A DNA stretch of 64,000 nucleotides from an uncultured Candidatus Altimarinota bacterium (GTDB lineage: Bacteria > Patescibacteriota > Gracilibacteria > BD1-5 > UBA6164): assembly GCA_937944145.1 (NCBI GenBank), contig CALDZK010000001.1:62001-126000 (forward strand). Direction: 5' to 3'. Both the position numbers and the translations under genes were made by a program. Shown here one piece after another: positions 53,439 through 62,894 of the stretch (positions within the stretch are counted from its first letter, which is position 1; every line of letters begins with the position of its first letter). Below the pieces are notes generated by a model that searched no databases, was not told the origin of the DNA, and was given only the letters and a program-made list of their open reading frames with translations.

Positions 53439-53459
53439 AGGATAATATTTATTATCCTT
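53439..53459 (-). terminator. Hairpin with T tract abutting the degraded ORF
   Basis: Minus strand AAGGATAATA-AATATTATCCTT followed by TTTTT and the ATG at 53432. Confidence 0.5.
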
Positions 53460-53610
53460 CAGGTTATTGACTTGAGATTCCCTTACAACGTTATTTACTC
53501 TGGAAACTTGAAGTAAGATTGCATTTATCTATCTCAAGAGATATTGCATGGAAGCCGAATATTCATATACTGAGAAAGATTATTTTTTACTTTTTTAGTA
53601 ACCTAGTAAC

Positions 53611-56600
53611 ATGCCGGATAATAATTGATTTGTACGTGAAGTTTGAAAATATTTTATGAATTTCTTAGAGACAGATTTTCATAAAACTCGTCTTCCAAAG
53701 AGAAATTCAATGAGTAAAATCTCAAAATGATTCAAGGTCTGAATAGATCTCGATAAATATATATGATTAAAGAGAGATTTTTATTCAATATTTCATAAGG
53801 GATTTGAGAAAAATACTCTTTCAATAAAAAAAGGAACATATACAAGTCCAATACCTGATTCAACTTTCAGACTTATAAACTCAAATATTAAAAAAATTGA
53901 TGAACAACGGCTTGAAAATGCGTTTGATGAAGTAGTAATGAATCTTAAGGTGATTAGAAAAACTCATTTGAAAAATTACCAACTTTATCTTGAAGAATCT
54001 CTCAATACTATCCAAGCTATCTTTACAAAAAGCTTTATTGTTCCTTTTCTTGACACTATACAGGGACCTCTTGAGACGCTTGATTTAGTTGATGATAATT
54101 GACTCTACCAAATAGAATGAGAACTTTCTACATCTCTTTTTTCACTCTTTGAGAGTATGCTCGCGACAATGCTCCAACAATACTTTGAGAGCTATGAGTA
54201 TGAACAATTAGAAAAAGTATCAAAAGATGAGAACAAGAAACAGATATATAATATAAAAAAAGTATTAATAAAGAATATCTCTTTAGACGAGCTTCAGAGT
54301 GATCTTGAGGAATTTTTCAAAAATATTTCTGTGAGTGATGCTTTTGATGATATATATATTCTTTTTAAGAATAATAAAACGCTTGATAAAACAGAGTTGT
54401 ATTTATATATGTATGAAATATCTTCATGAAGTCAGTCGTTTCCTCTTCTGTATATACCTATCAAACTCGAGGAAAAAAAGAGTAGTTTTGATCTCATTTT
54501 TGATACTAAACTCTTTGTTAATACAAAAGCCATAGATTATGTTGTACAGGAACATAATAGAAAATTATGAAGTAATGGAACATTAGCAGGAAACTTTGAA
54601 AGAATAATATATATAAATGATGATGAAAATTTTATCCAGAAGGTTTCATGGATAGTTGATTCATTGCAAAATTTCTTTAAATTTTCTAGAGGAATAGACA
54701 TCTCTACTCATATCCCTGAAAAAGTAGAGCATATGATTTCATGATTTTCAAATAAAAGTTATATCTATCTTTTTGATAAATCTGATGAGTCAGTTATAAA
54801 TGATTATGAGGAAATATTACAAGATAATGAGTGAATTCTTCCAGAATTTACAAAACTTCTTAATGACTTTATACAGTCTAACCCTGTGAACTTCGAGGAA
54901 GAAATAAGTGATGCTTGGCATGAAAAAGACATATGAGATAAACTCGTATTTGAAAGTCCGATTCCACTAAATGATGAGCAGAAACAAGTTGTAAGTGCAC
55001 TTTGAAAAAAAGATTGTAAGGTTGTCACAATTGAAGGGCCTCCTGGGACATGAAAGTCACATACCATTACGGCAATAATATGTAGGGCTTTATTAAATGC
55101 TCAATCTGTACTTGTGTTATCTGATAAAAAAGAAGCGCTTGATGTAGTAGAAGATAAAATTACTCAAACTTTAGACACTATTAGAAAGGATGATGATTTT
55201 TTAAATCCTATCTTGAGGCTTGGAAAATCGTGAAATAAATTCGGAAAAATAGTCCAGGGACAAACAATAAATAAAATAGCAGAACATTACTCAGCATATA
55301 AATATAAAAAGAAGGAACTAGATGAAGATAAGGCCACTCTTTTGGAAAGTATTCACTCTAATATAGATACAAATGTATCCCATTATGAAAATATTTCTCT
55401 TTGAGATATAAAGCTATATTTTTCATTACTTCCAAATTTTGAAGGTATTGATTTTATTTCTTCTCCTGAAGAATTAAGTGTTGATCTTGTCTGATTAAAA
55501 GAATCTATTGAAAATATAGGATTGTGAGAAGAAAACTCTGTTATTTCGTCTAAAACTTTTGCAGAACCTCATTGGAGTAGCTATGTTAAATTTCAAAGTA
55601 TATTAAGAGATTTGAAAGAGAAGAACACTCACTTTCAGGCATCATTCTCTGGTTTGGGTATATGAGATTACGAGAGAGATGTGAAACTAAATAACAAAAA
55701 AATTACTGCTATTGAACAATTTCAAAAAAGTGTTGGTATTATTAGTGATTCGTTAGATGCTAGCCATATATCAGATTATTTTGGATTAACCTCATTTAGA
55801 GATAAATCAGCTTTTGATTTACTAAATAGTCGTGTACGAGAACTATTAGAGCTTATAGAGAAAGCTCAAAAATATAATTGAAATTCGCTACAAAAATCAT
55901 GAACATATTCCCATTTTGAATTAGATTCATTTTCAGAAAAAACATTAGACTCTCTTAACCAATTGAGTTTAGATATATTATGACTCAAAAAACCACTTAT
56001 TGGCTATTTACTAAGCAAAAAGAAACTCGAATCTTTATTCAGGCAAGTAAAAGATATATTTCCGTACTTTAATGCAGAAAAATTACCTTCAGCAACAATT
56101 GATATACAGAAGATTACTGATCTTATAGGCTTTCTCTACAAAGGGTCAGCAGAAGACTTTTTAACTACATGGAACACGCTTGTTTCTTTCATAGAAGAGG
56201 GTTCAACTCTTGAGGATATAGCATCTCACACAACGAAGATTTTAGAACTCTATGAACAATATAATTTTATAGAACAATGATTTGAACCTGAAAGTGAAAT
56301 TGTAAAATGTCATTGGTTTATTGATATTACACCTCATATCTTAGAATTTGATGATATTCGTGACACGATGAAGGTTCTTGGAGATAGATATGACTACAAA
56401 GATTATGATCTTGTTTGTTATACTTGAGATGAAGCTCTTGAATGAGAATTTCATACAGCCAGTATTCTTTTTGAAAGATATGAAGATATAAAGAAAATTG
56501 AATCAATATCTCAAGATTTTCCCGAACTATGTGAAAGAATCTGACTACAGTTTGATCAAAGCAACATACTCGATGTTGATTCTAATCTTAGTAGTTATGA

Positions 56601-59004
56601 GAATCGCTTTCTCGAAGAATATCACACATTTTCAAATCTAGCTATGAAGATACGTTCTCAATTTATGACTCTTCCTGAAGATATATTTTTGGATGGTATT
56701 TCTCAAGTTCAGTCACAAACAACAGCTGAGATGGCTTATTTTTTAGATAAAAGAATTGTAGAGTATACTCGAAATCACGCAAAGGAAGTAAGTACACTTA
56801 AGTGAATAATATCAAAGAAAAAGAAATTCCCAAAGGGGCTCTTTGAAAATCTTAAAAACGCTTTCCCTTGTATACTTGCATGAATTCGTGATTATTCTGA
56901 ATATATACCTCTTGAAAAAGATCTCTTTGATCTTATTATTATCGATGAAGCTTCTCAGGTATCTATTGCGCAATCACTTCCAGCTCTTATCAGAGGAAAG
57001 AAAATTATTATTCTTTGAGATGATAAACAATTCTCGAATGTAAAATCAGATAACGCGAGTAAAATAGTAAACCAAGAATACAAGTCAAAAGTACGAAAAA
57101 CATTTATAGAGGAAAACCTAGAAGGAAAGAATGATGATTTTGGATGGCTTGAGAACGTCTGAAATTTTGATATCAAATACTCTATTCTAAAATTCTCAAA
57201 ATCTATTCAAAATTATAAGTGTCAGCTAAGAAAACATTTCAGATGATACCCTGAACATATTTCATATTCAAATAAGTATTTTTATGGTGGGACTCTTCAA
57301 TGTATGAAAATTAGGGGGAAAGCTATTGATGATATTTTAAAAATTGATGTTATCCCACATGATGGACTTATAGATGTAAGTCGTAATACAAACATGCTTG
57401 AGATAGATTTTATTATAGAGAGATTACGTTCTTTTTACGATGCATGAATAAAACAATCACTTGGTATCATTTCGCCACATAATGATCAAGTAGCATTACT
57501 CCAAGATAAGATATGAGAACTACCATTTAAAGACTACCTCTTTGAAGATTGTAAGCTAAAAATTATGACATTTGATTCATGTCAATGAGAAGAACGTGAT
57601 TATATTTTCTATTCTATGGTTGCTTCAGATCAAAAGGATAGGCTGAAATACATATTTATTAAAGATTTAGCGAGCCAGGATATAGAAGAAGATGGAGGTG
57701 TAAAGGCACAAAGACTTAATGTATGATTCTCCAGAGCAAAAGAAACCATGCATTTCGTTCTATCAAAACCTATAAGTGAATTCTCATGAGAGATTAAAAA
57801 CGCTCTTCTACATTACCAAAATGAGATTGAAGTATGAAGAAAAGTTGTACTTGAAGGAACTGATATAAATTCTCCTATGGAAAAGAAAATTCAGGAGTAT
57901 TTCTTTGATACTCAGTTTTATAAAGATAATCACTGAGATCTTGAACTTATTCCTCAATTCAACTTATGAGCATATTTAAAACAGCTTGATAGAACTTATA
58001 ATCACCCTGCTTACAAAGTTGATTTTCTTGTAATATTCAACGAGGATAAATTAGTGATTGAATATGATGGTTTTAAAGAACACTTTGGAGACCTGAGTAA
58101 TGTTACAGCAGAGAATCATGAGAGATATATGAAAGCTGATGATATATATAGGCAAAAAGTCTTAGAAGGATATGGATATCAATTTCTAAGAATAAATAAA
58201 TTTAATATTTGAGAAGACCCAGTACAAACCCTTAGTGATAGACTTGAGAATGTTTTCAAAAAAAAAAGAGTAGAAAGTAGTTCACTAGACTCACTACATG
58301 ATCAAATAGATAGACTTCAAGACTGAGATCAAAGAGCCTGTCAGAGTTGTGGTAAAATATTAGATAGTGTATATTTTCCGTACAAAACTAAATTTGAGTG
58401 CCTTACGTGTTATGAAAAAGCTAGTTGAAAGACTCTCTGGTCTAAACGTGATGATATTAAAAGATTTGAGAGAGATAAAAATGAAGATTTACAGTTAGGG
58501 GAACCTGGAGATTATTTTGATATGCAATGACTTATAGATCTTTTAGAGGATTGTGAACAAGATAGATTTTTGGAATATACTCTCAAGTACTCGAAATTTA
58601 GAGTTTATTGAGATAGTATGAAAATACTAATTAGTGAAAACAAAAAATATAATAAATTATGCATTAATGAAGATAAGATTCAAAATATGCTCAAGCAACT
58701 AGGAATAAATTCTTTGGAATTTGTAGAATATGATGAGAATAAAACAACTACTTCTAGTCCTTTATCAATTCAAGAAAAAAAGGTCGAAGATAATTTTCAG
58801 CGAGAAAATACTATAGATGAGATACTACAGTATCTAAAAAAGAGAAAAGATTCGAGGCAAGATGTGGGTATATACTACAAAAATAATCAAGAACTTAGCA
58901 CCTTTAATACGTACTATTTTGATGAAACTTATCTTCATGTAAAATATGGGAATTCACCTTACTATATTAAATATCTTATTTCGAAAATTAGAAAGGTAAT
59001 TTAA
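53611..59004 (+). CDS. Giant SF1 (Upf1-like) helicase with DUF559/Vsr-like nuclease and zinc ribbon, 1797 aa
   Basis: One frame from ATG 53611 (MPDNNGFVREVGKYFMNFLE) to TAA 59002-59004. Residues 1-450 are unassigned, with TDFHKTRLPKRN early. Walker A IEGPPGTGKSHTIT at ~476-483 (Gly from TGA), preceded by PLNDEQKQVVSAL, is Upf1/Dna2-type. Walker B IIIDEASQVSIAQSLPAL at ~1111; motif LRKHFRGYPEHIS; motif IMTFDSCQGEERDYIF; motif VI NVGFSRAKETM at ~1370. Residues ~1470-1530 (KVDFLVIF, LVIEYDGFKEHF, RQKVLEGYGYQFLRIN) look like a DUF559/Vsr-type nuclease. Residues ~1576-1604 hold Cys-x2-Cys twice. Likely anti-phage or DNA-processing; target unknown. In-frame ATG at 53656 is a possible shorter start. 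Confidence 0.75.
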
Positions 59005-59091
59005 AATATTTTTCACATTAGAATAACCGAAATAATTAGCTTATAGCAGGTTGATTTCTATATTATTTTTTATATATTCGCTTTGAATAGG

Positions 59092-59265
59092 TTACGCGAT
59101 ACTAAAATCCTTGTTTTCAAGTTTATAGTTAATATTTTGGATATCTGTTTCTGATGGGAGCTTTTTTGATAGGTTTATAATTCTTTGCATTTTTTTAGTT
59201 AGGTATACCATTTCGATATGAGTACTTCATAGTTGATTTCAATTTTTCGATCTCTTCTCATACAT
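59092..59265 (-). CDS. Short overlapping ORF in the +1 frame of the HamA-like gene, 57 aa
   Basis: ATG 59265 gives MYEKRSKNGNQLGSTHIEMVYLTKK... ending ENKDFSIA-TAA at 59092-59094. It overlaps the last 71 bases of the HamA-like ORF. Its sequence reads as coherent protein, so it is more likely the true HamA C-terminus displaced by a frameshift at the T5/A5 run 59243-59247 than an independent gene. Confidence 0.35.
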
Positions 59266-59839
59266 TTCAAGTGATAAAGTCTAGATATCTAAATCTTTTG
59301 CTATCATTTCAGTCTTTATCTCTTTGAATACCATTTTTAAAATCATGAATAGATTGAAGAGCCTTAGCTATTCATGTCTTGATGGATTTAACAGTCTTTG
59401 ATTCTCAAAATATGATTAAGTAATCATCTCATATTTTCTTAAAGTGAACACCATCAGCTCACTTAACATAATCATTTGCCGAAGTTTTTAATTCCAGTTT
59501 ACTGATAATTTTAGGAGCATCCAGATCACTCTCAAGTAGGCAATATAAAAGAATTTCTCACAACTCTCCAGTATTTGATAAATAGTCTCTAAAGCTATTT
59601 CGTGCTTCCTTAGATATTTTCATAGTCTTTCCTCAATTTTCTTTAATTTTTTGCCTTGAAATAGCAAATGATAAAACAGGTTCTAATAAAGCTTCCTTTA
59701 GGCTAAGGTAATCAAAATCTTTTGAATCTATTTGCAACATAAAAAGTTTCAATTGTTTTTCTCAATATTTATCTAAAGAAAATGAGTCAATTTCAGAAAA
59801 GATCGAGAGAAAATCATCACAGTTAATTGTTTTATCCAC
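59195..59839 (-). CDS. HamA-like DUF1837 nuclease (Hachiman-type), 214 aa
   Basis: GTG 59839 (an in-frame TAA precedes it) to TAA 59195-59197. Residues ~91-165 read GELGEILLYCLLESDLDAPK, SKLELKTSANDYVKGADGVHF and DDYLIIFGESKTVKSIKTGIAKALQSIHDF, the DUF1837 core of HamA. Candidate PD-(D/E)xK residues are D129, E146 and K148; the flanking glycines are TGA codons. HamA is the nuclease of the Hachiman defence system. No HamB-like SF2 helicase adjoins it; instead the giant SF1 helicase ends 190 bases away in convergent orientation. The C-terminus may be frameshifted. Confidence 0.7.
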
Positions 59840-59942
59840 TTATATTTTTTTATTTGTAATTTATTTTATTCTATCCATTTGCCCACTTTAAACAAATAAA
59901 GTAATTTATTAATAAAAAATTAATACATGTAAAGAGGGCTTC

Positions 59943-59977
59943 AAAAGCCCCCGAGTTTCCTCGGAGGCTTTCTTTTT
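59943..59977. terminator. G+C-rich terminator downstream of the DapD-like gene
   Basis: AAGCCCCCGAG-TTTC-CTCGGAGGCTT stem with T tracts on both sides. Its G+C-rich stem is unlike the AT-rich terminators elsewhere in the window. Confidence 0.75.
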
Positions 59978-60026
59978 ATTGACTATCTCTGTCATCCTCC
60001 CTTTTAGTGAGAGGTCGGAGAGTTTG

Positions 60027-61103
60027 TCAGTTATTTACATTCAAGTCATCGTTTCGTTCGAAACGAGCTTGATTCTCCTCAGAATTGAAATTGAGGAGAT
60101 ATTCACCAGGATAGACATGAATATTGCCGATACGACGTTTCGACCGATTCACGGTGACCATCGTTTCATTCTCTCCTTGGATTCCTCCATCATATCCGGC
60201 TTTGACATACTTCCCATACGTCGGTGATCCCTTCCTGAGATCTTTCAAGGGGGTCCCTAAAGAGATATCAACTCCTGAACCCCAGAAGTTCCGATCGCCG
60301 ATGACGAGACCAGTGCCAACGCGTGCACGAGTCCCAAAGAAGTTATCATCGCCGATAACAACTGGACGAGCATTGACTGGGGAAAGAACCCCTTCCATCG
60401 AAACAAAGGATCCAATCTTGTTTCGGTCTCCCATCTGAACACAGCTCGCTATGGAGCAGTGACCATCGAGGAGGTTGTCATCGCCGATAGAAACACCGAA
60501 GTTCACAGCTGCTCCCATCATGAGGGTATTGCCTGAACCGAAGCATGCACCGTATCGTGCGAACGATGTTGGAGCGAAACGATTGGTACCAGGATCATTG
60601 AACATGAGCCACGACGGGAACTTGTCATGAGCCTCACGATAATCCTCTGGAATTCCTCCGATTGACATCCAAACGGTCGGTAGACCGGCGAAGACTTTCG
60701 TCAGAGGATTCCGATGCTCCGGATTGAGAGCATTGAATACACCAGCCGAGAAGAGTTCCATGATGAGATAGGACTCTTCAAGGCAAGTCGGTGGTTCGTT
60801 GGTTTCCATGACGCAGATAACAGCGTTTTTACGCTTCTTCTTTTTGAGCTTCATGCCTTCTTCGCAGAAGGCAGCAGCGCCTGAATGTTTCGTTTCGATG
60901 AAAACCTGATGAAGTTCATCAAGGTCAACACCCTTCATGTCGATGACGGTATTCCCATCGTCGTATTCGAAACGTTCCCGTAGGATACGAAGAAAGTCTT
61001 GCACAGGACCGTCGTTACTGTCGGTGTGCGCGAATGCTTTCACATACCAGACAGTTGGACCTTCTTTAATGCCAAGGCCAATGGCAAAGACTCTGGAAGT
61101 CAT
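60027..61103 (-). CDS. dapD: DapD-like acyltransferase (tetrahydrodipicolinate N-succinyltransferase-like), standard-code gene
   Basis: Reads uninterrupted for 358 codons with the standard code from ATG 61103 to TGA 60027-60029; all other long genes here are split by TGA. If UGA is Gly the frame would extend to TAA at 59976. Residues ~190-330 are a left-handed beta-helix (hexapeptide turns such as IGDDNLLDGHCSI, IGSFVSMEGVLSPVNARPVVIGDDNFFGTRA, VIGDRNFWGSGVDIS), matching DapD. G+C content is visibly higher and glycine uses GGx only. A Shine-Dalgarno site (GAGGA) lies seven bases before the ATG, rare in this window. DapD acts in lysine/diaminopimelate synthesis. Confidence 0.7.
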   Translation of the reverse strand: MTSRVFAIGLGIKEGPTVWYVKAFAHTDSNDGPVQDFLRILRERFEYDDGNTVIDMKGVDLDELHQVFIETKHSGAAAFCEEGMKLKKKKRKNAVICVMETNEPPTCLEESYLIMELFSAGVFNALNPEHRNPLTKVFAGLPTVWMSIGGIPEDYREAHDKFPSWLMFNDPGTNRFAPTSFARYGACFGSGNTLMMGAAVNFGVSIGDDNLLDGHCSIASCVQMGDRNKIGSFVSMEGVLSPVNARPVVIGDDNFFGTRARVGTGLVIGDRNFWGSGVDISLGTPLKDLRKGSPTYGKYVKAGYDGGIQGENETMVTVNRSKRRIGNIHVYPGEYLLNFNSEENQARFERNDDLNVNN

Positions 61104-61148
61104 GAGTTTATCCTCTTCTATTTTTATTTTACCGAAATTGGTGGATTA

Positions 61149-61176
61149 TTTATATATATTTAAATAAATATGTCAA
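61149..61176 (-). promoter_or_regulatory. Candidate promoter of the DapD-like gene
   Basis: Minus strand TTGACA (61176-61171), 16-base spacer, TATAAA (61154-61149), 45 bases before the ATG. Confidence 0.55.
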
Positions 61177-61441
61177 TAATTTGAGTTTTTTTATATGTAA
61201 GTCATACATATATAACGTCTGTAAGTCTCTAATACTTCATCAAGTCTTCCTTTTGTTGCCTAAAGTAAAAATTTGGAGTCTCTAATAATTTAAATTCTGA
61301 TATCCATCTCCTTCAACCACGGTACTTACACAGCCCTCCTCGGATAGAAATGTATATGTACCCTTTCCTCTGCTTATTACCATTGATATGAACAATCCTT
61401 CTGAAAAGAAGGATTTTTTTATTTAATAGACAAAACTATAT
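61177..61441. other. Intergenic region with start-less ORF and a terminator
   Basis: On the minus strand a frame without a start codon reads ...GYIYISIRGGLCKYRGGRRWIS... to TAG near 61236, using TGA as Gly, so a gene remnant is possible. On the plus strand AATCCTTC-TGAAAA-GAAGGATTTTTTT (61396-61421) is a good terminator with no plus-strand gene before it. GTAAGT and ACTTAC segments in between could pair, so an unannotated RNA cannot be excluded. Confidence 0.3.
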
Positions 61442-62872
61442 TTAATTTTTTTGTAAGATTTTATTTAATTCTAATAGATTTTCTGTAATAATTTTCTCAT
61501 TCTCTTGTAAAGACTTCATAATCTCGTCAGGGCTTCTGAGTACTTCTTCTTCACCCTTATACGGATTTTTTGCCGATATGTCATAGTCTTTTATATCTTC
61601 TACATTCACTATCCAAGAATTATCTCCTAACTCTCTCTTTTTTAGAAGTTCAGGAATCTGTTGTATCTCTGAATACAGCAGGGGTTTATTTTTTGTAAGT
61701 TTTCTTTCTAAGTTTATTTCATAATACCAGATATCTTTTGTACTTCATGTCCTATCAAAAAATATAACATTTGTTTTTACTCCTGAATACGGGAGAAATA
61801 CTCCAGCTGGAAGACTCACAATACTATGCAAGTTATAATCTTCGAGTATATTTTTCTTTACTTCCTGAAATGCTTTTCCAGTATTAAACAGCACTCCTTC
61901 TGGCACTACAATCGCTGTTTTTCATCCTAGTTTGAGATGTTTATAGATATGCTGTAAAAATAGCATTTCCGTAGCATTTGTTTTGATTGGGAAATTTTGC
62001 TGAATTATTTCTTTTTCTTTTCCACCAAACGGAGGATTTGCAAGTATGACATCGAATCTATCTTTTTCCTGTATTTGTCTGATATCAGTTGTAAGGGTAT
62101 TGGTTTTTACAATATTTGGATTACTAATACCGTGCAAGATCATATTCATAACTCCCATAATATAGGCTAGACCTGTTTTTTCATTTCCGTGAAATGTATC
62201 ATTTACCAAGAAATCTAGCTCTTTTTCAGTCTTATCTTGTTTCATCATATAATCATACGCTTGTATCAAAAAACCTCCACTTCCAACAGATGGATCATAT
62301 ACGGTTTGCCCTACTTTCGGATCAATAGCCTCAACCATCATTTTGATAATAGATCTTGGAGTATAGAACTCCCCACTATTTCCTCAGTCAGATCCCATAC
62401 CTCGCAAGAGATCTTCATATACTTGTGAAAGCTCAAACAGATCCTCAGATTTTTGAAAACTCAGATCATCGATAATATCAAGTATCTCTCTAAGTGTATG
62501 CCCAGAATCGATTTTGTTATCTATAAAATGAAATATCTCCCCAATCTTATATCTCAAGGTATGATAGTCCTCATTCACTCCTCTGAGTGATTTAAAATAC
62601 GGAAACAATTCATGATTCACAAAGTCTTTCAGATCATCACCTGATGTATCTTTATTATCTCCATGAGCCCAATGACTCCATCTATACTTTTTTTCAACCG
62701 TATAGTTATACTCACGTCCATCCAGCAAAGCATTATCTGCTTCTCTACGTTCAAAGTCATCTAAAAACTTCAAAAAGAGTATCCAGCTGATTTGTTCTGT
62801 ATAGTGCATAGCTCCAGAGATTCCATCGTCTCTCCTGAGTATATCTGTGATTCTATTTATTTGTTGTTTCAT
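61442..62872 (-). CDS. hsdM: Type I restriction-modification methyltransferase subunit HsdM
   Basis: 476 residues. MKQQINRITDILRRDDGISGAMHYTEQISWILFLKFLDD is the HsdM N-terminal domain; YDPSVGSGGFLIQAYDY is the SAM-binding motif I, and LANPPFGGKE the NPPF catalytic motif for N6-adenine methylation. Downstream glycines include TGA codons. HsdM methylates recognition sites and is required for restriction with HsdS. hsdR is not in the window. 22 bases separate it from hsdS. Confidence 0.95.
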
Positions 62873-62894
62873 AGTTTTTTATATTTCCAAAATA

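Noticed and set aside
53611-59004. Many small genes or a pseudogene in 53.6-59 kb
   Set aside because: All breaks are TGA; no TAA or TAG was found in the frame at the points checked, and helicase motifs occur in order.
60124-60438. Plus-strand ORF over the DapD-like gene
   Set aside because: Antisense of a beta-helix coding region with clear hexapeptide repeats on the minus strand.
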